DNA of 64,000 bases from an uncultured Chitinophaga sp. Its GTDB lineage: Bacteria; Bacteroidota; Bacteroidia; Chitinophagales; Chitinophagaceae. Of the stretch, positions 26,461-34,908 are shown piece by piece. The stretch's first letter is position 1. The number at the start of each line of letters is the position of its first letter. The stretch spans positions 268,974-332,973 of the forward strand of contig NZ_CALEJS010000042.1 in the NCBI RefSeq assembly GCF_937898475.1, in the 5' to 3' direction. The translations under genes and the position numbers were made by a program. The notes beneath the pieces were generated by a model. The model was given only the letters and a program-made list of their open reading frames with translations. It had not been told where the DNA came from and made no database searches.

Positions 26461-28725
26461 ATGCAAAGCACTGTAGAAACCACAGATAAATTAATGCATA
26501 CCACCGTAGAAACTGCAGAACAGCTTGGACTTACCGCAGACGAATATGAACGTATAAAAACCATCCTGGGCCGTGTTCCCAACTTCACGGAGCTCAGCAT
26601 GTATTCTGTAATGTGGAGCGAACATTGCAGCTATAAGAACTCCATCGTATGGCTGAAATCCCTGCCCCGTGAGGGCGCCCGCCTGCTGGTGAAGGCGGGA
26701 GAGGAGAATGCAGGCCTGGTAGATATAGGCGACGGTTATGCCTGCGTATTCAAAATAGAATCACATAACCACCCCAGTGCTATTGAGCCCTTCCAGGGCG
26801 CGGCCACCGGGGTAGGAGGCATTCACCGCGACATCTTCACCATGGGCGCACGCCCCATTGCCGCGCTGGACTCCCTGCGCTTCGGCAACCTGAACGATAA
26901 AAAAACTCAGCACCTGCTGAAAGGTGTTGTACACGGTATAGGCCACTATGGCAACTGCTTTGGCGTACCCACCGTTGGCGGGGAAGCCTATTTTGAAGAC
27001 TGCTACGGTACCAACCCCCTGGTGAATGCCATGAGCGTAGGTATTGTAAAAGTAGGGGAGACCGTTTCCGCTACCTCTTACGGAGAAGGCAACCCGGTAT
27101 TTATTGTAGGCTCTGCCACCGGTAAAGACGGTATCGGCGGCGCTTCCTTTGCCAGTGCCGATATCACGGAAGAAAGCGCGGAAGACCTGCCGGCTGTACA
27201 GGTGGGCGACCCCTTCCAGGAAAAGAAACTGCTGGAAGCCTGCCTGGAAGTGATTAAAACAGGTGCGCTGATAGGCATGCAGGATATGGGCGCCGCCGGT
27301 ATCACCTGCTCTACCGCTGAAATGAGCGCCAAAGGCGAACACGGTATGAACATCTACCTGGAAAAAGTGCCTACCCGCCAGGAGAATATGAAAGCCTGGG
27401 AAATGCTGCTCAGCGAAAGCCAGGAACGTATGCTCATCGTAGTGCAGAAAGGCCGCGAAGCCGAAGTGCTGAAAGTATTCGATAAATGGGACCTGCACTG
27501 CGTGCAGATCGGTGAAGTAACCAAAGATCCCCGTCTTAAATTCTATATGAACGGTGTGCTCGAAGCCGATGTACCGGCAGAAAGCCTGGTGCTGGGCGGC
27601 GGCGCTCCGCAATACCATCGGGCTTATACCGAGCCTGCTTATTTTGAGAAAATAAAGGCTTTTGACATCCAGAACATACCAGATACCACCCACCCCCGCT
27701 TTGTGGCGGAAAGGCTGGCCAAACTGCCTAACATCGCCTCTAAACGCTGGATCTATACACAGTATGACAGCATGGTAGGTACTGCCAACGCTACCACCAA
27801 TGCACCCAGCGATGCGGCCATAGTACTGGTAAAGGGCACTAAGAAAGCACTGGCCGTTACTACGGACTGTAACAGCCGTTATGTGTTTGCCAACCCGCAT
27901 ATCGGCGGACAAATAGCCGTGGCAGAAGCGGCCCGTAACATTGTGTGCAGCGGCGGCGAACCGGTGGCTATCACCAACTGCCTGAACTTCGGTAATCCCT
28001 ACGATCCGGAAGTATACTACCAGTTTGTATATGCTATCAAAGGCATGGGCGAAGCCTGCCGTAAGTTCGATACCCCGGTTACCGGCGGTAACGTAAGCTT
28101 CTATAACCAGTCGCCCGACGGCCCCGTATATCCTACCCCCACCATCGGTATGCTGGGTATACTGGACAACCTGGAGCAGCGCATTACGCTGGACTTTAAA
28201 GCTGCCGGCCACCTGGTATACATTGTGGGCCGCAGCCGTAATGATATTAACAGCTCTGAATACCTGCACAAGCTCATTGGTATAGAGCACAGCCCTGCGC
28301 CGCATTTCAACCTGGAAGAAGAACACCGCCTGCAGGCGGCTATTACCCGGCTGAATAAAGCCGGATTGATACAGTCTGCACACGACATCAGCGAAGGCGG
28401 CCTCTTTATTACCCTGCTGGAAAGCGCAATGACCAGCGGCCTGGGTTTTGAAGTGAACACCAACAGCAATTTCCGTAAGGATGCCTACCTGTTTGGCGAA
28501 AGCCAGAGCCGCGTAGTGGTGACCATCAGACCGGAAGACCAGGAGAAATTTGAGGCCGTATTACATGGCCTGGTAGATACTACTGATCATTCCGTACGGC
28601 ACGAAAAGATAGGCGTGGTGAAAGGCGACCGTATCGTAGTGGATGGAGAAGACTGGGGCGTAATACAGGACTGGAAAACGGCTTACGATACGTCTATTGA
28701 AAGCCACCTGGGCCAGGATAAGTAA
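26461..28725 (+). CDS. purL: Phosphoribosylformylglycinamidine synthase subunit PurL
   Basis: A 754-residue small-type PurL, the synthetase subunit that makes FGAM from FGAR in purine synthesis. It needs separate PurQ (glutaminase) and PurS partners, which are not in the window. Family motifs are MWSEHCSYKNS near the start (catalytic His region), ESHNHPSAIEPFQGAATGVGG, and the two glycine-rich ATP/Mg regions GGEAYFEDC and VTGGNVSFYNQS. The longer frame from TTG 26389 would include the promoter, so ATG 26461 is the start. It is monocistronic with a strong terminator. Confidence 0.96.
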   Translation: MQSTVETTDKLMHTTVETAEQLGLTADEYERIKTILGRVPNFTELSMYSVMWSEHCSYKNSIVWLKSLPREGARLLVKAGEENAGLVDIGDGYACVFKIESHNHPSAIEPFQGAATGVGGIHRDIFTMGARPIAALDSLRFGNLNDKKTQHLLKGVVHGIGHYGNCFGVPTVGGEAYFEDCYGTNPLVNAMSVGIVKVGETVSATSYGEGNPVFIVGSATGKDGIGGASFASADITEESAEDLPAVQVGDPFQEKKLLEACLEVIKTGALIGMQDMGAAGITCSTAEMSAKGEHGMNIYLEKVPTRQENMKAWEMLLSESQERMLIVVQKGREAEVLKVFDKWDLHCVQIGEVTKDPRLKFYMNGVLEADVPAESLVLGGGAPQYHRAYTEPAYFEKIKAFDIQNIPDTTHPRFVAERLAKLPNIASKRWIYTQYDSMVGTANATTNAPSDAAIVLVKGTKKALAVTTDCNSRYVFANPHIGGQIAVAEAARNIVCSGGEPVAITNCLNFGNPYDPEVYYQFVYAIKGMGEACRKFDTPVTGGNVSFYNQSPDGPVYPTPTIGMLGILDNLEQRITLDFKAAGHLVYIVGRSRNDINSSEYLHKLIGIEHSPAPHFNLEEEHRLQAAITRLNKAGLIQSAHDISEGGLFITLLESAMTSGLGFEVNTNSNFRKDAYLFGESQSRVVVTIRPEDQEKFEAVLHGLVDTTDHSVRHEKIGVVKGDRIVVDGEDWGVIQDWKTAYDTSIESHLGQDK

Positions 28726-28750
28726 AAATAAAAAAGCAAGTAATAAAAAA

Positions 28751-28780
28751 GGAGCGGTGCAAAAATCACCGCTCCTTTTT
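28751..28780 (+). terminator. Intrinsic terminator after purL
   Basis: GGAGCGGTG/CACCGCTCC (9 bp, 7-nt loop) followed by TTTTTGCTTTTT. Confidence 0.93.
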
Positions 28781-29361
28781 GCTTTTTAATACCTGCTCTG
28801 ATTATTTACTTTCTTATTAATAACACATCCGTTGGCAGGCGCAAACCCCGTACAGATCGCCTTCTGTAGCGCCCGCTATTCCTGCAGGGAATACTTCAGT
28901 ATTACGAATAAACGTAAGTGTTACGGTTATTCGGGTGAAACTAATAACAGTGGCACAAAGCAGGGGAATTAAGTGTATACGTACCCGGGGGAAATTTGTG
29001 GCAACGAAGTTATGCACATTTTGTTATGTTCCAGGGAGTTACTTAACGAGTTATTAACAAAATGGCACCTTCGTGTGATGTTTTCTACAATTGAGTGACA
29101 TAATTTTGGATATATAGAGAGAGAATAATACTGCAACAATATTTTTCGCAAGGGCTAATTCATAATCTTATTATAAACTTATTATAAACTTCGTTAGAAT
29201 CAAATGGTTGTTCCTATTCTATGAAGGCCATTGCTTCTACCATGTCCTAATGAAAGCTAAGTGATACTTTACACCTAGTGAAAGAACGTTATGTTCAGGG
29301 GCCGCTTAACCACCGGCCCCTTGTTTTTCCGGTAGGGTATCCAATGCAAGCTAATGTAGTG
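28781..29361. other. Gene-poor stretch with a possible small RNA unit
   Basis: No convincing protein gene. On the plus strand a -7-like TAATTTTG (29101-29108) precedes, by about 190 nt, a terminator hairpin (29298-29328) that has no gene upstream of it. Between them are an 11-bp tandem repeat CTTATTATAAA (29167-29188) and a 9-codon ATG frame at 29221. A 66-codon minus-strand frame at 28817-29017 has no recognisable features. Confidence 0.35.
29298..29328 (+). terminator. Orphan intrinsic terminator
   Basis: GGGGCCG/CGGCCCC (7 bp, 9-nt loop) followed by TTGTTTTT. No plus-strand gene lies between it and the purL terminator 500 nt upstream. Confidence 0.75.
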
Positions 29362-29403
29362 TAAAGATAAAAGGCGATGAACGTTCATCGCCTTTTATCT
29401 TTA
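29362..29403. terminator. 42-bp perfect palindrome, probable terminator of the alpha-oxoamine synthase gene
   Basis: The sequence is a perfect 42-bp palindrome centred on AACGTT, with GGCGATGA/TCATCGCC flanked by A/T tracts. Either strand gives a strong stem ending in TTTTATCTTTA. It lies 23 nt beyond the stop of the minus-strand gene. Confidence 0.8.
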
Positions 29404-29425
29404 TATGCTGTTATGCTATAGTATA

Positions 29426-30667
29426 CTACACCACCGGTATTTCTGCCACTTTATATTCTTTCCTGTCCAGCTTCTGCTTGGTTTCGCTGAATGCCTTCAG
29501 GGTAAGGGCAATGTCTTCATCAGTATGGGCTGCAGTGGGTATCAGGCGGTAGATGATCTGTCCTTTGGGGATCACCGGGTACACCACGATAGAGCAGAAG
29601 ATGTTGTAGTTCTCGCGCAGATCCAGGCACATAGCGGTAGCTTCCGGGATATCGCCCTGCAGGTAAATGGGGGTAACAGGCGAGTTGGTATGCCCGATGT
29701 TGAAGCCCCTTTCTTTCAGGCCCTGCTGCAGCTTGTTTACGTTTTCCCACAGCCTGGCTTTAAGCGCCGGCTGGGTACGCATCAGTTCAACCCTTTTCAG
29801 GTGGCCGATCACGATGGGCAGGGGGATGGATTTGGCAAAGATCTGCGAGCGCATGTTATAGCGTAGGTAGTTGATGATGGCTTTGTCGCCGCTCATGAAA
29901 GCGCCGATAGAAGCGCCTGATTTAGCGAAGGTATTGAACAGCAGGTCGATCTTATCCTGTACGCCCTGTTCTTCTCCGGTACCAGCGCCGGTTTTACCCA
30001 TGGTACCGAAGCCGTGGGCATCGTCTACCAGGAGGCGGAACTCATATTTATCCTTCAGGGCGGCTATTTCCTTCAGCTTGCCCTGGTCGCCGGCCATGCC
30101 GAACACCCCTTCCGTTACTACCAGTATACCGCCGCCGGTGGTTTTGATCAATTCAACGGCACGGTTCAGCTGCTTTTCACAGTCCGCTATATCATTGTGC
30201 TTAAATACGTAACGGTGCCCCTGATGCAGGCGAAGACCGTCTATAATGCTGGCGTGGCACTCGGCATCGTATACAATTACGTCCCTGCGGTTACAAATGG
30301 CATCTATGGCGCTCATAATGCCCTGGTAGCCGTAGTTCAGCAGGGTGGTATCTTCTTTACCCATGTATTCAGACAGCGTTTTTTCAAGCTGTTCATGGTA
30401 GTTGGTATTCCCGCTCATCATACGGGCGCCCATAGGAGCGGCTAAACCAAAATCTGCTGCCGCCTTCGCATCCGTAGCGCGTACTTCCGGGTGGTTGGCC
30501 AGGCCCAGGTAGTTATTCAGACTCCAAACGATCTTTTCCTTGCCCCTGAATGTCATACGGGGGCCTATTTCACCCTCCAGCTTCGGAAAGGCAAAGTATC
30601 CGTGGGCTCTCTCTGAATGTTCCCCGATAGGGCCCTGGTGTTTCAGCAGTTTCTCAAAAATATCCAT
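29426..30667 (-). CDS. Alpha-oxoamine synthase, serine palmitoyltransferase-like
   Basis: A 413-residue PLP enzyme that condenses an amino acid with an acyl-CoA. The cofactor-stacking His138 (ECHAS), Asp215/His218 (VDDAHGFG) and Schiff-base Lys249 (NTFAKS) are visible. The NTFAKS lysine site resembles Bacteroidota serine palmitoyltransferase more than 2-amino-3-ketobutyrate ligase (TLGKA), as far as I recall these families. It would give 3-ketosphinganine for sphingolipids. Cysteate as substrate, giving sulfonolipids, is an alternative. A -7 box TACATTTG lies on the minus strand at 30716-30709. Confidence 0.82.
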   Translation of the reverse strand: MDIFEKLLKHQGPIGEHSERAHGYFAFPKLEGEIGPRMTFRGKEKIVWSLNNYLGLANHPEVRATDAKAAADFGLAAPMGARMMSGNTNYHEQLEKTLSEYMGKEDTTLLNYGYQGIMSAIDAICNRRDVIVYDAECHASIIDGLRLHQGHRYVFKHNDIADCEKQLNRAVELIKTTGGGILVVTEGVFGMAGDQGKLKEIAALKDKYEFRLLVDDAHGFGTMGKTGAGTGEEQGVQDKIDLLFNTFAKSGASIGAFMSGDKAIINYLRYNMRSQIFAKSIPLPIVIGHLKRVELMRTQPALKARLWENVNKLQQGLKERGFNIGHTNSPVTPIYLQGDIPEATAMCLDLRENYNIFCSIVVYPVIPKGQIIYRLIPTAAHTDEDIALTLKAFSETKQKLDRKEYKVAEIPVV

Positions 30668-30708
30668 ATGTTAATTAATGATTAATTGTGATCATTAAAA
30701 ATCGTGCA

Positions 30709-30716
30709 CAAATGTA
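30709..30716 (-). promoter_or_regulatory. -7 box of the alpha-oxoamine synthase gene
   Basis: TACATTTG on the minus strand matches TAnnTTTG, about 40 nt before the ATG at 30667. Confidence 0.5.
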
Positions 30717-30745
30717 TTAAAATATTACTTTTTACGATCTTACAT

Positions 30746-30753
30746 TACTTTTG
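30746..30753 (+). promoter_or_regulatory. -7 box of the PafA-like phosphatase gene
   Basis: TACTTTTG matches TAnnTTTG. It is divergent from the box at 30709-30716, 29 bp away. Confidence 0.5.
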
Positions 30754-30883
30754 CAGCCATCTTGCCAAAAGCATACCGAAAAAGAACGGAGGCAAATAAA
30801 CTCATTATTATACTATGATGCAATCGGGCTTTCGGGGGATAATACCCTGTAGCTCAGGATTTGTTAAATTCAATCATTACACC

Positions 30884-32554
30884 ATGAAAAAATGGATCAG
30901 TCTGTTGGTTTCGGCCGTCCTGTTTGTTTCTTACAGCGCTCATTCACAAAAAGCAACGTCTCCAAAGCCTTTTTATTCCGCATCAGCTGCGGATCGTGCT
31001 CCTAAAGCAGCGGCCCGCCCTAAACTGGTGGTGGGTATGGTGGTGGACCAGATGCGGTGGGATTACCTGTACCGTTATGCCGACCGTTATACGTCTAACG
31101 GGTTTAAAAGATTGCTACACGAAGGTTTCTCCTGCGAAAATACGTTAATTAATTATACCCCCACCATTACCGCCTGCGGCCATACCTGTGTGTATACAGG
31201 CTCTGTACCCGCCATTCACGGTATTGTGGGCAATGGTTGGTACAGCCGGGAAATTGGCCGTAACATGTACTGCGCGGAAGATACCAGTGTAAATACCGTG
31301 GGCAGCTACTCCAAGGCAGGTAAAATGAGTCCGCGTAATATGCTGGTGACTACCATTGGCGACGAGCTCCGCCTGTCCAACAATTTCCAGAGTAAAGTAG
31401 TAGGCGTTGCCATTAAAGACCGTGGTGCCATTCTGCCCGCTGGCCACAGCGCTACCGCTGCTTTCTGGTTTGACGCCAGCGCAGGTAACTGGATCACCAG
31501 TACCTACTATATGAACGAGCTCCCCGCCTGGGCAAAGGAATTCAACGACCAGAAATGGCCGCTTCAGTACCTCAAAACACCCTGGACCACCCTGTATCCC
31601 GTTGAAACATACAAGCTGAGCACAGCGGATGATAAACCGTATGAAGGCAGGTTTCCGAATGTAGCCAACAGCGCTTTTCCGCATGATCTGAGCCAGCAGC
31701 CCGGCCGCATTGCCTCTACACCCTGGGGCAACACCATGACCCTGGAGTTTGCCAAAAAAGCGCTGGAAGCCTATAACCTGGGCGGCGGATCTGTTACCGA
31801 TATGCTGGCCATCAGCCTTTCTTCTACGGATTATGTAGGCCACCAGTTCGGGCCCAACTCCATCGAGGCAGAAGATACTTACCTGCGCCTGGATAAAGAC
31901 CTGGGGGCTTTCTTTGATTACCTGGATAAAAGGATCGGCAAGGGACAGTGGACCTTCTTCATTACTGCCGACCATGGCGTGGCGCATGTGCCCGGCTTTA
32001 TGGAAGAGAACAAGCTGCCCAACGGCACCTGGGATGATAAGGTAACATTATCCGGCCTCAATGAGCAGATCAACGCTAAATTTGGCGTCAGCAAAGCTTT
32101 GCAGGCTTTCAGCAACTACCAGTTCTACCTGGATCATGCGGCTATTGCCAACGCGGGAAAAACAGCCAGGGAGATCACTGATTTTGTTATAGATCAGCTG
32201 CTGCAGCAGAAGGCCATTGCCAACGCCTTCCCCATCAAAGAACTGAACCAGACCACCCTGCCTGAGCCAATGCGCAGCATGATGGCCAATGGATATAATG
32301 TAAAACGTGGCGGAGATATCCAGGTGGTACTGCAGCCCGGCTGGATAGAGGGCGGTAAAACCGGCACTACCCACGGCCTGTGGTACCCCTACGATGCACA
32401 TATACCCCTGGTATGGCTGGGGTGGGGCATTAAACCCGGCAAAAGTAACCGTACCATCGGTATGACGGATATTTCGCCTACCCTGGCGGCCCTGCTGCAC
32501 ATCCAGATGCCGAGCGGGAACGTAGGAAAGGTGATAGAAGAGATAACAAAGTAA
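30884..32554 (+). CDS. PafA-type alkaline phosphatase, exported
   Basis: A 556-residue exported phosphatase of the alkaline phosphatase superfamily. A signal peptide follows the ATG at 30884 (MKKWISLLVSAVLFVSYSAHSQ); an upstream ATG at 30815 would bury it. Metal ligands are visible as VVDQMRWD, SSTDYVGHQFG, TADHGVAH and TTHGLWYPYDAH. The Thr nucleophile is in TITACGHT. AIKDRGAILPAGH keeps the Lys-x-Arg pair typical of the phosphate-insensitive monoesterase PafA. It probably scavenges phosphate from organic esters outside the inner membrane. Confidence 0.88.
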   Translation: MKKWISLLVSAVLFVSYSAHSQKATSPKPFYSASAADRAPKAAARPKLVVGMVVDQMRWDYLYRYADRYTSNGFKRLLHEGFSCENTLINYTPTITACGHTCVYTGSVPAIHGIVGNGWYSREIGRNMYCAEDTSVNTVGSYSKAGKMSPRNMLVTTIGDELRLSNNFQSKVVGVAIKDRGAILPAGHSATAAFWFDASAGNWITSTYYMNELPAWAKEFNDQKWPLQYLKTPWTTLYPVETYKLSTADDKPYEGRFPNVANSAFPHDLSQQPGRIASTPWGNTMTLEFAKKALEAYNLGGGSVTDMLAISLSSTDYVGHQFGPNSIEAEDTYLRLDKDLGAFFDYLDKRIGKGQWTFFITADHGVAHVPGFMEENKLPNGTWDDKVTLSGLNEQINAKFGVSKALQAFSNYQFYLDHAAIANAGKTAREITDFVIDQLLQQKAIANAFPIKELNQTTLPEPMRSMMANGYNVKRGGDIQVVLQPGWIEGGKTGTTHGLWYPYDAHIPLVWLGWGIKPGKSNRTIGMTDISPTLAALLHIQMPSGNVGKVIEEITK

Positions 32555-32560
32555 CGCTGA

Positions 32561-32590
32561 AGGCTGGCCGGAAGGCCAGCCTTTTTATTT
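32561..32590 (+). terminator. Intrinsic terminator after the phosphatase gene
   Basis: AGGCTGGCC/GGCCAGCCT (9 bp, loop GGAA) followed by TTTTATTT. Confidence 0.93.
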
Positions 32591-32790
32591 ACAGGCTGGT
32601 ACTATTTTCACAAAAACGGCCGGAGCAAAAGAATGCCTGTGTGAAGCCTGGGAAAGACGGGGAAAATAATATAAGCGCCGCATCATAAGGGGAAGCAATA
32701 ACACGTTTATTAATTTGGATTTGCTGCCAAATTTAATAAATTGCTATCCGGCTCAACCGTGAACGGCGCCATCAAACTAAAACTGTTACC

Positions 32791-33588
32791 TTGTCACACA
32801 ACCCGCAAGCCACTTTTTCTTTCATTACGTACGAGGTTGATAAGCGTATTGCTGCCATTACTCTTAACCGGCCAGACAAGCGGAATGCTTTGAACGGGGC
32901 CATGGTAACAGAGCTGCAGCAGGCGTTCCGCCAGGCGGAAGAAGATGAGGCGGTAAAGGTGATTGTGCTGAAAGGCGCCGGTGAGGCCTTTTGCGCCGGA
33001 GCCGACCTTGAATACTTAAAACAGCTGCAAAGTAATACCTATGAGGAGAACCTGGCGGACTCCCGTTCGCTGATGCAGCTGATGCAACAGATCTATTATC
33101 ATGAAAAGGTAGTGATTGCACAGGTAGAAGGCCATGCTATCGCTGGTGGCTGCGGCCTGGTAACACTCTGCGACCTGAGTTATGCCGTGCCCGGGGCCCA
33201 GCTGGGTTACACCGAGGTGAAGATCGGCTTCATTCCTGCCCTGGTATCGGTTTTCCTGGTCAGAAAGATAGGAGAGGGCAGGGCGCGTGAGCTGTTGCTC
33301 ACCGGGAAGCTGATCAGTTCAGAGAAAGCCCGCGAATACGGCCTTATTAACGAAGTGGTACCTAAAGCCGGGATAGCCGGTTATGTACATCAGCTGGCTA
33401 CCGCCCTATGCCATGAAGCAGCTGCCAACTCCCTGAAAGTAACCAAACAACTGATAGCAGGGGTGCTGGATATGCCCCTGAATGAAGCGCTGGAACAGGC
33501 CGCCCGGCTGAACGCCGCCACCCGCGGGCATCCGGAGTGCCGGAGGGGGATAGCGGCGTTTCTTAATAAGGAAAGGCCTGGCTGGTGA
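32791..33588 (+). CDS. Enoyl-CoA hydratase/isomerase family protein
   Basis: A 265-residue crotonase-fold enzyme acting on acyl-CoA. It starts at TTG (MSHNPQATF), since no ATG occurs before the conserved LNRPDKRNALNGAM. The oxyanion hole residues lie in FCAGADLEYL and GHAIAGGCGL. The acidic residue of YTEVKIGFIP is where hydratases and related enzymes place a catalytic Glu. Methylglutaconyl-CoA or enoyl-CoA hydration are both possible. The next gene starts 21 nt downstream. Confidence 0.85.
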   Translation: MSHNPQATFSFITYEVDKRIAAITLNRPDKRNALNGAMVTELQQAFRQAEEDEAVKVIVLKGAGEAFCAGADLEYLKQLQSNTYEENLADSRSLMQLMQQIYYHEKVVIAQVEGHAIAGGCGLVTLCDLSYAVPGAQLGYTEVKIGFIPALVSVFLVRKIGEGRARELLLTGKLISSEKAREYGLINEVVPKAGIAGYVHQLATALCHEAAANSLKVTKQLIAGVLDMPLNEALEQAARLNAATRGHPECRRGIAAFLNKERPGW

Positions 33589-33609
33589 GAATTAATTAAT
33601 CAGAAACCT

Positions 33610-34287
33610 ATGAAAAAGAAGCATATAAAGTTGTTAAAATGCCTGCTCTTATTCCTGCTGGCCGCTCTGCCGGGGGCAGGCCGTTTGTACGCCCAGCATT
33701 ATGTGTCAGATGCCAAAATCGTTTATAAACTTGAGTTGCCGCCTGAACAGCTGCAACTGGATGCCATGCTGGAGGGAAGCACCCTTACCCAGTACATGCG
33801 CGGGCACCTGAGCCGCATAGATATGAACCTGAATGTAGTGCATTATACCTATCTCATCAACAGTCGGGAGCAGAGCCTGGTAACCCTGATAGATAATCAT
33901 GTAGATAAATACCTGATCCGTTCGGGGAAGGAAGAATACGAGAAAGAGCTGAAACAGTATGCCGGTATCCATTTTAAAGACCAGGAGGGTACCAAGGAGC
34001 TGGTGGGGCATACCTGCAGAAAGGCGATCGGTACCACGGCAGACGGTAAAACCTTTGAGGTGTATTATGCACCCGGCCTGATACCGGAAAACAAGCATTA
34101 TAACCGCCGTTTTGTGAACCTGAAGGGTATTCCCCTGGAGTTTGAGATCATCACCCGTACGGGCGCTAAAATGAAGGTAACGGCGACTTCGCTGGACCTG
34201 CATCCCGTGCCTGTTACGATGTTTGAAGTACCGGTGTCTGGCTATAAAGTGATCAGTAAGGAGGAGCTACAGCGTATGGGGAACTAG
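33610..34287 (+). CDS. Secreted protein of unknown function, GLPGLI/DUF4412-like
   Basis: A 225-residue exported protein. The signal peptide has a basic start and a strong hydrophobic core (LLKCLLLFLLAALPG, cleavage near LYAQ). The mature part is beta-rich, with HTCRKAIGTTADGKTFEVYYAPGL and a later LKGIPLEFEIIT. This recalls the GLPGLI or DUF4412 group of Bacteroidota secreted proteins, a tentative match. Its gene follows the crotonase-family gene by 21 nt and may be co-transcribed. The 3' end faces a convergent gene across a heptad hairpin. Confidence 0.65.
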   Translation: MKKKHIKLLKCLLLFLLAALPGAGRLYAQHYVSDAKIVYKLELPPEQLQLDAMLEGSTLTQYMRGHLSRIDMNLNVVHYTYLINSREQSLVTLIDNHVDKYLIRSGKEEYEKELKQYAGIHFKDQEGTKELVGHTCRKAIGTTADGKTFEVYYAPGLIPENKHYNRRFVNLKGIPLEFEIITRTGAKMKVTATSLDLHPVPVTMFEVPVSGYKVISKEELQRMGN

Positions 34288-34315
34288 CGGGGAATTAAAG
34301 AAATGTCAAATAAAA

Positions 34316-34361
34316 AAATCCCAAATTCCAAGATGCGAATGCTGTTTGGAATTTGGGATTT
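34316..34361. repeat. Heptad inverted repeat, AAATTCC family
   Basis: A 15-bp perfect inverted repeat, AAATCCCAAATTCCA (34316-34330) with TGGAATTTGGGATTT (34347-34361). The arms are made of 7-mers AAATCCC and AAATTCC. It lies between convergent genes and ends in TTTATTAT, so it may act as a terminator. Confidence 0.85.
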
Positions 34362-34382
34362 ATTATCTGGAAATTGAATGCT

Positions 34383-34757
34383 CTACTTTAACGGAAGCAC
34401 TAACTGCAATTTATGAAACTGCATGTTAGCCGGCTGCTGTACCTGGAAATTGTACGGCAACACGTAAGTGACGTTACCTTTCTTGTAAGTCATCACTGAT
34501 TTGAAGTTCCATGTATTATTAGCTGTCAGCTTGAACTCAGAGTTGAGCATACCATTGTACCTGAAGCCATCCAGGCTCAGGTTGGTCTTGGGTAAAGCTC
34601 CGGCGAAGAGGCTGCTACCCGCTTTCTTCTTGTCTTTGTCATTATCACTGTTGGTAGAAAGATCGTTGGCCTTGCTGCTGATACTGCACAAAACCAGGAT
34701 CCCTGCCAGTAAGCAGGACAATGAAAAAGAATGCAATATGGAGGTTCTCGTTTTCAT
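34383..34757 (-). CDS. Small exported protein of unknown function
   Basis: A 124-residue protein I do not recognise. ATG 34757 (MKTRTSILHSF) is followed by a hydrophobic signal sequence (LSCLLAGILVLCSISSKA), then a charged segment (STNSDNDKDKKKAG). The C-terminal half is beta-rich (SEFKLTANNTWNFKSVMTYKKG). A frame extends to 34799, but a -7 box at 34772-34765 supports the shorter form. With that box the mRNA would be nearly leaderless. Confidence 0.65.
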   Translation of the reverse strand: MKTRTSILHSFSLSCLLAGILVLCSISSKANDLSTNSDNDKDKKKAGSSLFAGALPKTNLSLDGFRYNGMLNSEFKLTANNTWNFKSVMTYKKGNVTYVLPYNFQVQQPANMQFHKLQLVLPLK

Positions 34758-34764
34758 TGTATCA

Positions 34765-34772
34765 CAAATGTA
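34765..34772 (-). promoter_or_regulatory. -7 box just upstream of the small exported protein
   Basis: TACATTTG on the minus strand matches TAnnTTTG. Its last base lies 8 nt before the A of ATG 34757. Confidence 0.5.
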
Positions 34773-34872
34773 CAAACTTTTCAATATATCATATAACAAA
34801 TTCTTAACGCAATTTAGTGAAAATTCCTAAGAAACTGTTAAATATTACATGAACGGCACCCTGAGGGGCACA

Positions 34873-34903
34873 TTTGTCTGGTTGGATAAAATTATTATAT
34901 TTA
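34873..34903 (+). promoter_or_regulatory. Promoter of the TPR gene
   Basis: TTTG (34873-34876), a 19-nt spacer and TATATTTA (34896-34903, 7 of 8 consensus bases). The box ends 5 nt before ATG 34909, so the transcript should be leaderless. Confidence 0.7.
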
Positions 34904-34908
34904 CACTA

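Noticed and set aside
26761..28383. A long 540-codon minus-strand frame
   Set aside because: It is the antisense shadow of purL; codon composition and lack of motifs show it is not a gene.
28817..29017. A 66-codon minus-strand frame ending in a cysteine-containing tail
   Set aside because: Considered as a peptide precursor, but it has no promoter, signal motif or partner genes.
32583..32790. Possible regulatory RNA before the crotonase-family gene
   Set aside because: No stable hairpin, terminator or promoter box could be identified in the 208-nt gap.
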